In this document: in pieces, positions 38,648 through 48,404 of the stretch
How the letters are laid out: each line of letters begins with the position of its first letter
Numbering within the stretch: the first letter of the stretch is position 1
NCBI GenBank assembly: GCA_005862225.1
Contig: SZXV01000009.1
Location: 62,001-126,000 of the forward strand
Direction: 5' to 3'
Source of the DNA: Chlorobium sp.
GTDB taxonomy: Bacteria > Bacteroidota > Chlorobiia > Chlorobiales > Chlorobiaceae
Length of the DNA: 64,000 nt
Program-made: the position numbers and the translations under genes
Notes under the pieces: model-generated
What the model saw: only the letters and a program-made list of their open reading frames with translations
What the model was told of the DNA's origin: nothing
Database searches by the model: none

Positions 38648-38896
38648 CTAATCTACAGAGATATAATCCTTGTCTTTTGTTGCATCCTCAATAACCGGCA
38701 GTCCGAAAAAGAATTCCGAATCATCGACACTTTTCGGCGCAACGACTTTATTTTTAAACTCTTCCCGTATCCTCATCATAAGTTCAGGATGAACAGTGAT
38801 GGATACGGGATTTTTAACGGTACGAAATCCATAAAAAATTGCGGCCAGAACCTTTTCACGAAAAAAATCGCCGCCTACCTCATACTTTGTTTCCAT
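38648..38896 (-). CDS. Small hypothetical protein
   Basis: An 82-residue acidic protein beginning METKYEVGGDFF. It contains VSITVHPELMMRIREEFKNK and FFFGLPVIEDATK. I do not recognise the family; the 'FxGxPVxxD' element resembles pieces of phage-structural or conserved domain proteins but that is weak. There is no membrane segment. An AT-rich region precedes the ATG. Codon use looks coding and the frame is complete, so I keep it as a probable gene. Confidence 0.5.
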   Translation of the reverse strand: METKYEVGGDFFREKVLAAIFYGFRTVKNPVSITVHPELMMRIREEFKNKVVAPKSVDDSEFFFGLPVIEDATKDKDYISVD

Positions 38897-39013
38897 TTTG
38901 CGCCCTGTTTTAGTTTTGCAAATATAGCTGATTTACAACTAATTGTGCTCACTTTGTCGGTGGCAACTGCTGTTTCCCAATTGCCTCAGTTATACACAGA
39001 TTTAAACGCTTTT

Positions 39014-39532
39014 TCAATCCAAGTGGTCGCTTGACTCTGGCTCACGTCCTTTTTTGCTTACAATCGGCCCGTCATACTCCACATGAACAACCATTTTTTC
39101 TGCATTTTTAAATGGTGTTATTAAATCGAAAGGCTGGTCAGGATTTTTGAGCCGCTCATCGTCAAGGATAAAACCTTTGACAATAAACTATCGGAGGGTT
39201 TGGGTCGCCCAGATACGAAAACGAGTTGCGACAACGCTTTTGACACGGTAGCCAACGGAGATAATGATGTCGAGGTTGTAGCATTTTGTAAGATATTCCT
39301 TGCCATCTGAGGCAGTTGTAAAGAAGTTCTTTACAACTGAACTTTCAACCAATTCACCTTCGCTGAAAATGTTCTTCAAATGCTGGCCTATATTTTGCTT
39401 GCTGCTCTGAAACAAATCGGCCATCTGCTGCTGTGTCAGCCAGAGGGTTTCATTTTCCAGCCGAACATCAATCTTTAGATAGAGAAGAAACTCTCCGGTT
39501 GCTGGCATTGATGTTGTTTCTGGTTTGTCCAT
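39014..39532 (-). pseudogene. RhuM-family gene interrupted by an in-frame TAG
   Basis: The first 114 codons match the RhuM/virulence-protein family (LTQQQMADLFQSSKQNIGQHL, then LDIIISVGYRVKS and RIWATQTLR). A TAG at 39188-39190 then stops the frame. The same frame continues beyond it with FIVKGFILDDERLKNP, the expected family sequence, so one GAG-to-TAG change explains the stop. After KNPDQPFD the sequence departs from RhuM and ends at 39014, so the gene is also truncated. Full-length relatives have over 300 residues. It lies 4 bases after dinD. Confidence 0.75.
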
Positions 39533-39536
39533 TCCA

Positions 39537-40391
39537 TCACTCCTCTACTGTCTCGCTCAAGCCTTCAGGATTCTTCAACGACCTCTTTTCTTCAGAGGCC
39601 AGTCGGCGTTCGACCTTCTTCACGTCTTCGGCCGGTGGCAGCGATTCCGGGCGAATACCTCGTTCGAGCAGGGTTTTCCGCACTGCTTTGTTATTGGTGA
39701 TGTGTTCGTTGGAAATCTTCCATTCACTTTTCATACCATGTTCGCGCGCATTGAAGATAGTTATTTCGGTGGCGAAGTCTTTGGCTTTCAGGATGATTGA
39801 AGGTGCAAAGTCAGCCAGGGGGCGTTTATCCGGGACCTTCCACTCGTTCTTCATCGCCTGCGTACTTTTGCCAAAAAGTGCCTGATCGCCCTTGTTGCGA
39901 ATGACAGCAAAATTCTCGGTTCCGCCAGTCTGCTCGAAGATAACGCTGGAAAGCTCCTTTTCGGTTGCACTCAACTTGTGCCTGGCATGAAGACGCTCTG
40001 TCTCCAGCAGGCGTTGCTCAATCAGCTCAGCGCGGCGAGTCTGGATGGAAAAATAGGTCTGGGCAAACGCGATTTCCTGCTTACGTGGATCACCATTCTG
40101 TGCAATGAGATAGCAGGCATAACGCGTGAGCATGATATCCGGTACTTCTTTTTCGGCAGTTTTTGGCATTCTGATCGTTTTGTTGACGTCAACAAAATGA
40201 TCACTGGCAGCATGGTCGGAAACTTCACATGCCGTTTTGGCTTTGGAAATTACTGCGCTGAAGTTGCGCCATTCGCCATAACCGAGCAGATGCTGAAGAT
40301 CACGGGCGAGCCAATACTCAATGCCGTTTTCAGTCTGCTGGGCATGCGATTCAAAGTTGTTAGTCAAAGTGTGAACAAGCTCTGTTTTCAT
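39537..40391 (-). CDS. dinD: DNA damage-inducible protein D-like (DinD)
   Basis: A 284-residue DinD-family protein with an N-terminal BRO-N-like domain (GIEYWLARDLQHLLGYGEWRNF) followed by the conserved MLTRYACYLIAQNGDPRKQEIAFAQ region. The C-terminal half holds KGDQALFGKSTQAMK and EHITNN. In E. coli DinD is LexA-regulated and modulates RecA. I see no clear LexA box here. It is followed immediately by the broken rhuM, a common neighbour in mobile defence-like islands. Confidence 0.85.
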   Translation of the reverse strand: MKTELVHTLTNNFESHAQQTENGIEYWLARDLQHLLGYGEWRNFSAVISKAKTACEVSDHAASDHFVDVNKTIRMPKTAEKEVPDIMLTRYACYLIAQNGDPRKQEIAFAQTYFSIQTRRAELIEQRLLETERLHARHKLSATEKELSSVIFEQTGGTENFAVIRNKGDQALFGKSTQAMKNEWKVPDKRPLADFAPSIILKAKDFATEITIFNAREHGMKSEWKISNEHITNNKAVRKTLLERGIRPESLPPAEDVKKVERRLASEEKRSLKNPEGLSETVEE

Positions 40392-40712
40392 GCTTCGAGA
40401 ATGTCAGTAATGTTATGGGTGATGTTTATTCGAAGGTTTATCACCAGCATGTTCAAGATATGATTTTTAATATTTTACGCACTTATTTCACCAACAAAAT
40501 ACACTCAGTAGTAAAGAATTATTTTACTCCTGAGCTTTCGATCCAATATGCGTTGATCTACTCGGGAATTCAACATTCTTCGACATCCATTCTGCCATCT
40601 GTCGTTTCGATACGGGCTTTCGCCCTACTCAACGACCGGCGCCGTTTATTCTTCCAGTATCTCCGCAATATTCTTGGCAATAGTCCCCTCCAATCTCCCG
40701 TGCCTGCAAATC
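40392..40712. other. Gap with a palindromic element
   Basis: These 321 bases have no gene. A palindromic stretch near 40604-40643 has GTCGTT and AACGAC outer arms and GGGC/GCCC around a TTTC loop. It resembles the dispersed palindromic repeats that are common in Chlorobi and Bacteroidota genomes. Confidence 0.4.
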
Positions 40713-41891
40713 TCAACCATTCCTGAAATTTTTTGCCTGCGCACGTAACGTCAGCAGACGCTCCCCTGCCGCATTGAGAGTCTCTGGCTGTTTTGCAAAG
40801 TGAAACCTGATCAGGTTATTCACCGGTTCACGGAAAAAACTTGATCCCGGCACTGTGGCAACTCCAACCTGACGTGCAAGCCATTCGCAAAAGACGAGGT
40901 CATCGTTAACACCGAATTCACCAACATCAACCATCACATAATATGCTCCCTGTGGCCGCGTATAGGAGAGCCCGGCCTTGTCAAGCCAACCAAGAAAAAT
41001 ATCCCGTTTTTTGGTATAGCTCACCTGAAGCGCTTCATAATAGGAATCGGGAAATTCAAGTGCGGTTACTGCGGCTTCCTGCAATGGCGCTGCTGCTCCG
41101 ACTGTCAGAAAGTCATGCACCTTGCGGATTGCATCGATAACACCAGGTGCAGCCACCACTGTTCCAAGCCTCCAGCCAGTAATCGAATAGGTTTTAGAGA
41201 GCGAACTGCACGTGATGGTGCGTTCAAACATATCCGGTAAAGTGGCGATGCTTTTGTGAGTGTGCGGGGCATAAATGATGTGCTCATAAACCTCATCAGT
41301 AATGACAAAGGCATCAAATTCAATGGCAAGGCTTGCGATGATTTCAAGTTCACCCTGAGAGAAGACTTTTCCTGTTGGGTTGCCCGGATTACAGAGAATC
41401 AATGCTTTGGGTTTGTGCTGCAAAAAAGCTTGCCGGAGTTCATCAGGGTCAAAGGAAAAATCCGGCGGCCGCAATGGCACATACACAGGAATTGAGCCGG
41501 TGAGAATTGTGTCGGCGGTATAGTTTTCGTAGAACGGAGAAAAGATGATAACCTTGTCTCCAGGGTTGCAGGCGGTCATCATGGCAGCCATCATGGCTTC
41601 TGTACTACCGCATGTCACCACCACGTTTGCTTCCGGATCAACGGGAATTCCCATGAATCGTGACTGTTTGCGGGCAAAAGCCTGACGAAAATTTGCGGCT
41701 CCCCAGGTCACTGCATACTGGTGCGGCCCCTGCCGACCTGCGCGTTCAGCCGCAACCAGCAATGCTTCTGGCGGATCGAAGTCTGGAAACCCTTGCGACA
41801 GATTGATTGCGGCACAGTCGTTCGCCACTCGGGTCATTCTCCGTATAATTGATTCAGTAAAATGGCTTGTTCGCCTGCTTGTTTCTGGCAT
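40713..41891 (-). CDS. PLP-dependent aminotransferase class I/II
   Basis: A 392-residue fold-type I aminotransferase. The PLP lysine is K233 in SSLSKTYSITGWRLG. CNPGNPTGKVFS at 167-178, the VITDEVYEH aspartate and a C-terminal FHFAK (in place of the usual R-x-F/S arginine pattern, LIRFHFAK) are visible. The N-terminal INLSQGFPDFDPPE places it with the MetC/kynurenine/glutamine-phenylpyruvate-like branch (YbdL, Ccbl1). The exact substrate is uncertain; a methionine or aromatic amino donor is likely. It is monocistronic and divergent from aroK. Confidence 0.85.
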   Translation of the reverse strand: MPETSRRTSHFTESIIRRMTRVANDCAAINLSQGFPDFDPPEALLVAAERAGRQGPHQYAVTWGAANFRQAFARKQSRFMGIPVDPEANVVVTCGSTEAMMAAMMTACNPGDKVIIFSPFYENYTADTILTGSIPVYVPLRPPDFSFDPDELRQAFLQHKPKALILCNPGNPTGKVFSQGELEIIASLAIEFDAFVITDEVYEHIIYAPHTHKSIATLPDMFERTITCSSLSKTYSITGWRLGTVVAAPGVIDAIRKVHDFLTVGAAAPLQEAAVTALEFPDSYYEALQVSYTKKRDIFLGWLDKAGLSYTRPQGAYYVMVDVGEFGVNDDLVFCEWLARQVGVATVPGSSFFREPVNNLIRFHFAKQPETLNAAGERLLTLRAQAKNFRNG

Positions 41892-42178
41892 GGATACTGT
41901 GTTTTATGGACTAAAAACAGAGTTCATTATTTCCTGCTGATTTGAACAATAATATCGAACTTTTTTTATTGTAAATACCACCATGAGATCTTTGAGCGTT
42001 ACTGGAACAATGCCGCACGTTGAGATGCAAACGGAAAGCCTCGCGGCTTCAGCACAGGCATATCGGAGCAAAAAGATTTTTTTGAACGGGAGAGATGGCC
42101 GATTTTGTTTATTTTCTGATTCGTGGTAACGCGTCGCTGCTCTCTTGAGGTAACTGATGGCATTTGAATAAATAAACA

Positions 42179-42754
42179 GTGGATAAGCAACACTCGCTGA
42201 TTTTTTTGACTGGATTCAGTGGATCAGGCAAGTCAACCATAGGCCCTCTGTTGGCGAATTCGCTTGGCTATGAGTTCATTGACCTTGATCAGGCTATTGA
42301 AAAAGAGGCCGGAAAAACGATTACCAATATTTTTGCAGAAGATGGGGAACGCTACTTCAGAAATCTGGAGATGTTAACTCTTAAAAGTCTTGTGACAAAA
42401 AATGAGATGGTGATCTCGCTTGGCGGAGGAGTGCTGGAAAATGACCAATCGTATGCGCTTATCCAGCAGTCAGGCACTTTGGTTTATCTGAAATCACCCA
42501 TCAAAACCCTGGCAAGACGACTCTGCAACAAAACTGACCGACCGTTACTTATTGGCGAAAAGGGACAAAAACTTTCTCGTGAGGAAATTGAGGGGAAAAT
42601 CACAACGATTTTTTCAAAACGGGAACCTCGTTACAAAAGCGCGGACATCACTGTTGAAACCGATGTTAAACGCATTGGTTCAACAGTCGAAGAGCTGACC
42701 AGAAAAATAGAACGGTATGTACGAAATGCCGCCACCACTGCAAGTGATCAATAA
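42179..42754 (+). CDS. aroK: Shikimate kinase
   Basis: A 191-residue kinase that phosphorylates shikimate in aromatic amino acid and quinone synthesis. The P-loop GFSGSGKS is at 12-19, IDLDQAIEKEAGKTI carries the shikimate-binding aspartate, ISLGGGV is the GGG motif and RPLL is in the lid region. The start is a GTG at 42179. aroB follows after 12 bases, a common aroKB pair. Confidence 0.95.
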   Translation: MDKQHSLIFLTGFSGSGKSTIGPLLANSLGYEFIDLDQAIEKEAGKTITNIFAEDGERYFRNLEMLTLKSLVTKNEMVISLGGGVLENDQSYALIQQSGTLVYLKSPIKTLARRLCNKTDRPLLIGEKGQKLSREEIEGKITTIFSKREPRYKSADITVETDVKRIGSTVEELTRKIERYVRNAATTASDQ

Positions 42755-42766
42755 ATAAAAATATAC

Positions 42767-43864
42767 GTGAGTACGATTATAGTTGGAACGCCGGTTATTG
42801 CCGGATTGGGAGAGTTGTTCAAAGCGCATGGACTGTCAAAAAAAACTGTGGTTCTGTTTGATGAGCATACCCGAAAACTTTTTGGTGACAATCTTCTTCA
42901 GACACTTCATCATGAAGGATTTCAGTTGAAAGAGCTTGTTGTCCCCGCGCGGGAAGCATCAAAAAGTTTCAGCGTTGCATATCGCCTGTATGGAAGCATG
43001 ATTGAGGCAGATGTTGACCGAAGCTGGAACCTGCTTGTTGTCGGCGGTGGTGTTGTTGGAGACCTCGGAGGGTTTATTGCCGCGAGCTATTTTCGGGGCA
43101 TTCCTGTAATTCAGCTTCCCACAACTCTCCTTGCCATGACGGACAGCTCTATTGGCGGAAAAGTGGCCATCAACCACCCCCTCGGCAAGAATCTGATCGG
43201 TTTTTTCCACTCTCCTGAGCTTGTGCTGATTGATCCATCATACCTTGCATCCCTGCCAATAAGAGAGATCTATGCTGGAATGGCTGAGGTTGTTAAATAT
43301 GGATTTATTGCGGATGAGCCACTCTTCAACTTTCTTGACCTTCATTTCAGCGATATTACCTCCCTCAAGGAGCCGTACCTGACCGAGGCAGTCAAAAAAA
43401 GCGCCTTTATCAAGGATGATGTTGTTAAAAAGGATTTCAGGGAGACCAATGGCCTTCGGGCAACCCTGAATTTCGGACACACATTTGCCCATGGGCTTGA
43501 AAAGCTTGCTGAATACCGTTACCTGCGTCATGGAGAAGCGGTCACGATCGGCATGGTGTGCGCCCTCTTTTTGTCACACAATCTCGGCTATCTTGATCGT
43601 GAGTCACTGGAACGTGGTCTTTCACTGTTGCAGAAATTCCGTTTTCCCGGAGGCTTGGTGAAAAGGAGGTTCCTTTCCCTTGATTGCGATCTTCTTCTTG
43701 AAAGCATGTTCTCTGACAAGAAAAAGCTCAACAAAAAGCTTCGCTTTGTCCTTTTGAGAAAGATTGGTGAGGCTTTTCTGCTTGAGGCAGACATTGACGA
43801 CCAGAAGGTACTGCAAGCTATTCAAGATGCCATGGCACGATTCAGTCAGATAAATCAGCGTTGA
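42767..43864 (+). CDS. aroB: 3-dehydroquinate synthase
   Basis: A 365-residue NAD- and metal-dependent cyclase of the second shikimate pathway step. GGGVVGDLGGFIAASYFRGI (NAD site), QLPTTLLAMTDSSIGGKVAIN, GMAEVVKYG and the metal histidines in LNFGHTFAHGLE plus RHGEAVTIGM are all present. The start is a GTG (43-codon spacing from aroK is not possible, as the gap is 12 bases). Its last 23 bases overlap the convergent coaX gene. Confidence 0.95.
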   Translation: MSTIIVGTPVIAGLGELFKAHGLSKKTVVLFDEHTRKLFGDNLLQTLHHEGFQLKELVVPAREASKSFSVAYRLYGSMIEADVDRSWNLLVVGGGVVGDLGGFIAASYFRGIPVIQLPTTLLAMTDSSIGGKVAINHPLGKNLIGFFHSPELVLIDPSYLASLPIREIYAGMAEVVKYGFIADEPLFNFLDLHFSDITSLKEPYLTEAVKKSAFIKDDVVKKDFRETNGLRATLNFGHTFAHGLEKLAEYRYLRHGEAVTIGMVCALFLSHNLGYLDRESLERGLSLLQKFRFPGGLVKRRFLSLDCDLLLESMFSDKKKLNKKLRFVLLRKIGEAFLLEADIDDQKVLQAIQDAMARFSQINQR

Positions 43865-44660
43865 GACAGAACAGGTAGTGAGTCCCTTTGACCACGGCAA
43901 GTTGTTCGACCACCAGAGCGCAATCAAGCATTTCAGCCATAAAGGGGGCATTTCCACCGGTAAGCAGGACTCTTATATCACTTTCGCCATACGTCTCATG
44001 CAGCCAGCGGGTAATCTTCGCAATAAGGCCCTCCATGCTGGCGGCACAACTGTGAATGATCCCGTTTCTGATACCATCGGCTGTTGAAAAACCGAGAAGT
44101 GTTTCCGGGCGATCAAGCGGAACAAGTGGCAGCCGCGCAGTATGTTCATGCAAAGACTTTGCCATAAGATCAAGACCCGGCATGATAAGACCCCCGAGAT
44201 ATTGCTGACTCGAACCAAGAACATCAACCGTAATGGCCGTACCAATATCAATGGCAATCACCGCCTTTTCAGGGTAAAGATATTGACTCATGGCACAGAG
44301 AGCAAGACGGTCAGTCCCAAACGATGCAGGTGAAACGTAATGCAAGATAAAGGGCAGATGCAGTGATGCTGAAACAGTCAGCACCTCTCCCCTCAGATGG
44401 CGACCAAGAAATTCTCTGAAACGATTCTCCAGCAGAGGGACAACACTGCAAATCGCAGCATGACAAAGAGAGGGATGTTTTATGAGTATCTGTTGCAGTA
44501 TCTCTGAAAAAGCATTGCCACCGGAAAGCTCTTTTGAAGAGGCATTGAACACTTCAAGGAGATCATCGGCCTGAAAAACAGCAAGAGAGGTCGTGGTGTT
44601 CCCTGCTTCAACCACAAGAAGCAGGTCGTCAGGCGGCAATTGTTTTTTGTGAAGCAACAT
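43842..44660 (-). CDS. coaX: Type III pantothenate kinase
   Basis: A 272-residue ASKHA-fold kinase for the first step of coenzyme A synthesis. ASFGTDRLALC, IAIDIGTAITVDV and the LTGGNAPF motif are family hallmarks. The first phosphate motif reads VVEAGNTTTSLAVF, with glutamate (E18) where most CoaX proteins have aspartate (D-x-G-N-T). It overlaps aroB by 23 bases tail to tail and sits 20 bases after a membrane protein gene on the same strand. Confidence 0.9.
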   Translation of the reverse strand: MLLHKKQLPPDDLLLVVEAGNTTTSLAVFQADDLLEVFNASSKELSGGNAFSEILQQILIKHPSLCHAAICSVVPLLENRFREFLGRHLRGEVLTVSASLHLPFILHYVSPASFGTDRLALCAMSQYLYPEKAVIAIDIGTAITVDVLGSSQQYLGGLIMPGLDLMAKSLHEHTARLPLVPLDRPETLLGFSTADGIRNGIIHSCAASMEGLIAKITRWLHETYGESDIRVLLTGGNAPFMAEMLDCALVVEQLAVVKGTHYLFCLNADLSD

Positions 44661-44680
44661 GATGGCCTCTCAATAAATAC

Positions 44681-45187
44681 TCATCGGAGTTTTGCTTCGA
44701 CACCTGTCCTTTTTGAGAGATCGGAAAGAAAACGTTTGTAATCAGGCAGATTGGTCGTTATAAACAAAGAGTCCCGCTGGGATGATTTTGCTGTAACGAT
44801 ATATATTTTTGGGGGAGGATTATAGGTAATCAGCTCCTGGTAGATCGATTTAATATCTGCCAGAACAAATTGTTTAGCATTGCCTTTTCGGTCCATGTAG
44901 AGCAGCTTGTCACCTGAAATTTTGATGGAATCACCATCCTGGCCATGCTCACCGGCAAAACGGGTGTTGTAATACATTGGCGTGCCGAGCGATACGGTGG
45001 TAAACAAGACAAGGACTGCTGTTTTCCAGAAGCAGCCAAGATCAACACCATAGGTAAATTTCCCATACCGGAAAAAAATCGCCCATACCAGAGCCAGAAA
45101 GAGCATACTCAGACACCAGGTGGCAAGGTAATAGTAATCAAGCCACAACGAGGGGTAGGTCATGGTGTAGTGAAAAACCTCTGGCAT
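44681..45187 (-). CDS. Hypothetical membrane protein
   Basis: A 168-residue protein with two hydrophobic segments, about residues 18-40 (YYYLATWCLSMLFLALVWAI) and 50-70 (FWKTAVLVLFTTVSLGTPMY). A soluble C-terminal domain of about 95 residues (KISGDKLLYMDRKGNAKQF onwards) follows. I recognise no family. It is probably in the inner membrane with the C-terminal domain on one face, and may share a transcript with coaX. Confidence 0.65.
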   Translation of the reverse strand: MPEVFHYTMTYPSLWLDYYYLATWCLSMLFLALVWAIFFRYGKFTYGVDLGCFWKTAVLVLFTTVSLGTPMYYNTRFAGEHGQDGDSIKISGDKLLYMDRKGNAKQFVLADIKSIYQELITYNPPPKIYIVTAKSSQRDSLFITTNLPDYKRFLSDLSKRTGVEAKLR

Positions 45188-45278
45188 GTCAATACGGGTT
45201 ATATTTCAAAAAGAATCCGGCACAAGTGATATTAAAAATAAGGCATTACTTAATGATTGCAATAAAATAATTTTGTGC

Positions 45279-45313
45279 AAAAAAAAGGCCCGCACAAGCG
45301 AGCCTTTTTTTTT
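45279..45313. terminator. Bidirectional terminator after glnN
   Basis: GGCCCGC (45287-45293) pairs with GCGAGCC (45298-45304). Eight A lie on the left (T on the minus strand, 45279-45286) and nine T on the right (45305-45313). This is a textbook bidirectional intrinsic terminator, used by the minus-strand glnN. Confidence 0.9.
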
Positions 45314-45332
45314 AAACGCACATTGTCATGAT

Positions 45333-47477
45333 TTAGTGCTCAAACAACATTTCCGAATAGGTAGGAAGCTGCCAGCGACTACGATCAACAACCTGTTCGA
45401 GCTTGTCGGCAACGACGCGCACTTCAGACATAAACGGCAGCAACGTGTCTGCACAATAATCAGCTTTTTCGAACTCGGTTGCAAGCGTCTCAATTTTTTC
45501 AACCGCTTCATCAAGCTCAGCCGTCATGTCTATCAAGGTTGAAAGATTTTCGGCAAGCAATTTAAAATTATCAGCCTGACTCTTGAGTGCCTTTTCAGAA
45601 AGGCCAATAGAATCAGCCGCAGCAAGCAGATTGTTAAATGAGCTGCCAATGCCGCCCTGATATTCTGTAACATCAGGAATAACAAATGTCCTCAGCATAA
45701 GCTGCAGGGTACGCGCTTCGATATCAATACCCTTGACGTACCGCTCAAGACGGATGTGCAGACGTGCATCAATCTCCTGAACACTCAGAACGCCGTATTT
45801 GACAAACATATCCTGGATATCCTTGTTGAGCAGGACTCTGAGTGCCTGGGGAGTATTCTTCAGATTTGGCAGGCCTCTCTCTTTTGCTGCCTGTTGAAGG
45901 GCATCGGAATAGTTGTCACCCTGATAGCGAATTGGCTTGGTAGCGGTAATCTGCTCACGAAGCGTTTCAAGAACTGCTGAATCCCTCTCCTGTCCAGCGT
46001 TGATTTTGGCAAGAATAGCATCTGCTATTTCATCCACAGCCTCAGCCATAAGAGTATTCAGCACCATATTCGGCACTGAAGCTGCCTGCGAGGAGCCAAC
46101 CGCTCTGAATTCGAACTTGTTGCCGGTAAAGGCAAACGGTGAGGTACGGTTACGGTCGGTATAGTCTTTGTTAACAACAGGAACCTGTGAAAGACCGAGA
46201 TTAAGTACCTGTTTTTCTGTTTTCAGGTCAACTTTGCCGCTCTCAATAGCATCAAGCACCCTTTCGAGCAGCTCGCCAAGGAAGACTGTTACCACTGCCG
46301 GTGGTGCCTCGTTGGCGCCAAGACGGTGATCATTGCCCATGCTCGCTATCGACATCCTGAGAACATCAGCTCTCTTGTAAATACCTTTCAGTACCGCAAC
46401 AAGGAACACAAGGAAGTGAACATTTTTTTCAGGAGTATCGCCTGGATCAAGAAGATTGATACCGGTATTTGTTCCGATTGACCAGTTATTATGCTTGCCT
46501 GAACCGTTAATACCTGCAAAAGGTTTTTCAGCCAGCAACAAGGCAAAACCTTTTTTGTCGGCGATTTTTCTCATGACCTCCATCACCAGCAAGTTGTGAT
46601 CAACAGCAATATTTGCCTCTTCAAAAATAGGAGCAATTTCAAACTGGTGAGGAGCAACTTCGTTGTGGCGGGTCTTGGCAGGAATACCAAGCAGATAGAG
46701 CTCATGTTCGACATCCTGCATGAATTCAAGCACACGGTCAGGAATAGAACCAAAATAGTGGTCTTCAAGCTGCTGGCCTTTTGGTGGAAGAGCACCAAGA
46801 AGAGTGCGTCCACACATCACAAGATCCGGACGTTCGGAATAGAATTTCTTGTCGATAAGGAAATATTCCTGTTCACAACCAGCAAAAGTTTTGACTCGGG
46901 AGACACCGGTAACACCAAGCACTTCAAGCAGTCTTATGGCAGATTTGCTCACTGCATCCATAGAGCGCAGCAGCGGAGTTTTGGCATCAAGTGCTTCGCC
47001 ATGATACGAGATAAAAACGGTTGGAATACAAAGGGTAAGATCTTTTCCGCCCTTCATGAGAAAGGCCGGGCTGGAAGGATCCCATGCGGTGTAACCACGG
47101 GCTTCAAAGGTGGTACGCATACCGCCTGACGGGAAGCTTGATGCATCAGGCTCACCCTGAATAAGCTGTTCGCCGGAAAAACGCTCAATCGGCGTACCAT
47201 CACGGTCAATAGATAAAAATGCATCGTGTTTTTCTGCGGTGGAACCAGTCATTGGCTGGAACCAGTGGGTATAATGGGTAGCGCCATTCTCCATTGCCCA
47301 CTCTTTCATACCATGCGCCACAACTCCAGCGATCTCAGCAGTTATTTTTTTCCCCGCCTTGATCGTATCCTGCAATGCAGTAAACTCATCTTTTGGCAGT
47401 TTTGCCCGCATGGCCTTATGGTCAAAGGTCATCGAACCAAAATAGGTTGAAACCGGAATTTTACTATCGCTCTTCAA
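45333..47477 (-). CDS. glnN: Glutamine synthetase type III
   Basis: A 714-residue GSIII that makes glutamine from glutamate, ammonium and ATP. RHNEVAPHQFEIAPIFEEANIA, the glycine loop KPFAGINGSGKHNNWSIGTNTG, SMGNDHRLGANEAPPA and NRTSPFAFTGNKFEFRAVGSSQ are GSIII signatures. I place the start at a TTG (47477), because AAGGAGG lies five bases before it. The upstream ATG at 47543 would overlap the lrp gene and has no signal. The Lrp-family gene 40 bases upstream suggests co-transcription and leucine- or nitrogen-type regulation. Confidence 0.93.
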   Translation of the reverse strand: MKSDSKIPVSTYFGSMTFDHKAMRAKLPKDEFTALQDTIKAGKKITAEIAGVVAHGMKEWAMENGATHYTHWFQPMTGSTAEKHDAFLSIDRDGTPIERFSGEQLIQGEPDASSFPSGGMRTTFEARGYTAWDPSSPAFLMKGGKDLTLCIPTVFISYHGEALDAKTPLLRSMDAVSKSAIRLLEVLGVTGVSRVKTFAGCEQEYFLIDKKFYSERPDLVMCGRTLLGALPPKGQQLEDHYFGSIPDRVLEFMQDVEHELYLLGIPAKTRHNEVAPHQFEIAPIFEEANIAVDHNLLVMEVMRKIADKKGFALLLAEKPFAGINGSGKHNNWSIGTNTGINLLDPGDTPEKNVHFLVFLVAVLKGIYKRADVLRMSIASMGNDHRLGANEAPPAVVTVFLGELLERVLDAIESGKVDLKTEKQVLNLGLSQVPVVNKDYTDRNRTSPFAFTGNKFEFRAVGSSQAASVPNMVLNTLMAEAVDEIADAILAKINAGQERDSAVLETLREQITATKPIRYQGDNYSDALQQAAKERGLPNLKNTPQALRVLLNKDIQDMFVKYGVLSVQEIDARLHIRLERYVKGIDIEARTLQLMLRTFVIPDVTEYQGGIGSSFNNLLAAADSIGLSEKALKSQADNFKLLAENLSTLIDMTAELDEAVEKIETLATEFEKADYCADTLLPFMSEVRVVADKLEQVVDRSRWQLPTYSEMLFEH

Positions 47478-47517
47478 AAGAACCTCCTTGTTTGAAAATA
47501 ATGAAAACCCCCGCTTG

Positions 47518-48042
47518 TTATTTTTTTGATCTCTTTTCATCAAACGTCGTCAACACCTGTCGATCCTGAAGATTTTTGCGCACAATTTCCGCACAAATCT
47601 TTTTGTTTTTCTTCAACTGTGAAAGGACAAAACTGGTATTGGTTCCAAGAACACCTGGCCAGCTCTGTATTCTTGAAAGAAACTGCTCAAGTGATGCCGT
47701 ATTATGAGTCATCACCTTTAAAATATGCGATCCTTCACCAGTCACTGAAAAACACTCCATGATCTCTTCCTCTTTCATCACATGCTCCATAAATGACTTA
47801 TAGTGACGTGACGAATCAATTCTTACCCGCACAAAAGCATGAATATCAAAACCAAGCTGACGCTCATCAACCTCCATGGTAAAACCTTTGATAATCCCCC
47901 CCTTTTGCAGCTTGTCAAGCCGCTCGCTGACAGACGGAATTGAAAGACCTACCACTTCAGCAAGTTCACTCAACCGAACTCGGCCGTTTTCACCAAGAGA
48001 CTCAATAATTTTAAGGTCGATCAGATCAAGATGGCCAGACAT
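47518..48042 (-). CDS. Lrp/AsnC family transcriptional regulator
   Basis: A 174-residue Lrp-type regulator. The winged helix-turn-helix is at about residues 8-55 (LDLIDLKIIESLGENGRVRL and VGLSIPSVSERLDKLQ). The RAM ligand domain follows at 60-145 (VRVRIDSSRHY, CFSVTGEGSHILKV). It carries a charged C-terminal extension of about 25 residues. It probably controls the downstream glnN and perhaps itself. Confidence 0.92.
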   Translation of the reverse strand: MSGHLDLIDLKIIESLGENGRVRLSELAEVVGLSIPSVSERLDKLQKGGIIKGFTMEVDERQLGFDIHAFVRVRIDSSRHYKSFMEHVMKEEEIMECFSVTGEGSHILKVMTHNTASLEQFLSRIQSWPGVLGTNTSFVLSQLKKNKKICAEIVRKNLQDRQVLTTFDEKRSKK

Positions 48043-48404
48043 AACACAACCCTTTTTTCTTATTATACAATAATGACAGAAATTACATAATAGTAAGAAA
48101 AAAACAATCTTTTTCTTTAAAATCCGTAACTTTATCGAGAAAAATCTTAACTAATTTAGGATTTCATTCTGTTTTATCCTATTACTCATCATTCTGAGCG
48201 CAGTTGCATGAATACCCTGATGGTTACTCTTTTACGTATAACCTTCCAAAAAGAAAAAAATTCAATATCTTCCGTTCTGAATTGACAATAGCACCCAAAT
48301 ACACAAGAATCGTGCTTGCAGTTACGCTTGTTATTTTCTGCAACACATTGAGACAAAAGACTGATAAATAAATTATTTAAAGCGACCGACTTTTTATATA
48401 AACC
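48043..48404. other. Divergent intergenic region lrp/crtQ
   Basis: These 362 bases are AT-rich and without a supported gene. They should hold the divergent promoters of lrp-glnN and crtQ. A 16-base motif at 48189-48204 (TCATTCTGAGCGCAGT) recurs with one change at 52055-52070. Confidence 0.4.

Noticed and set aside
38648-40391. A prophage or integrative element around dinD and rhuM.
   Set aside because: No integrase, structural phage gene or attachment repeats are visible; only accessory genes are present.
47478-47543. ATG at 47543 as glnN start.
   Set aside because: It would overlap lrp and has no ribosome site, while AAGGAGG precedes the TTG at 47477 at ideal distance.
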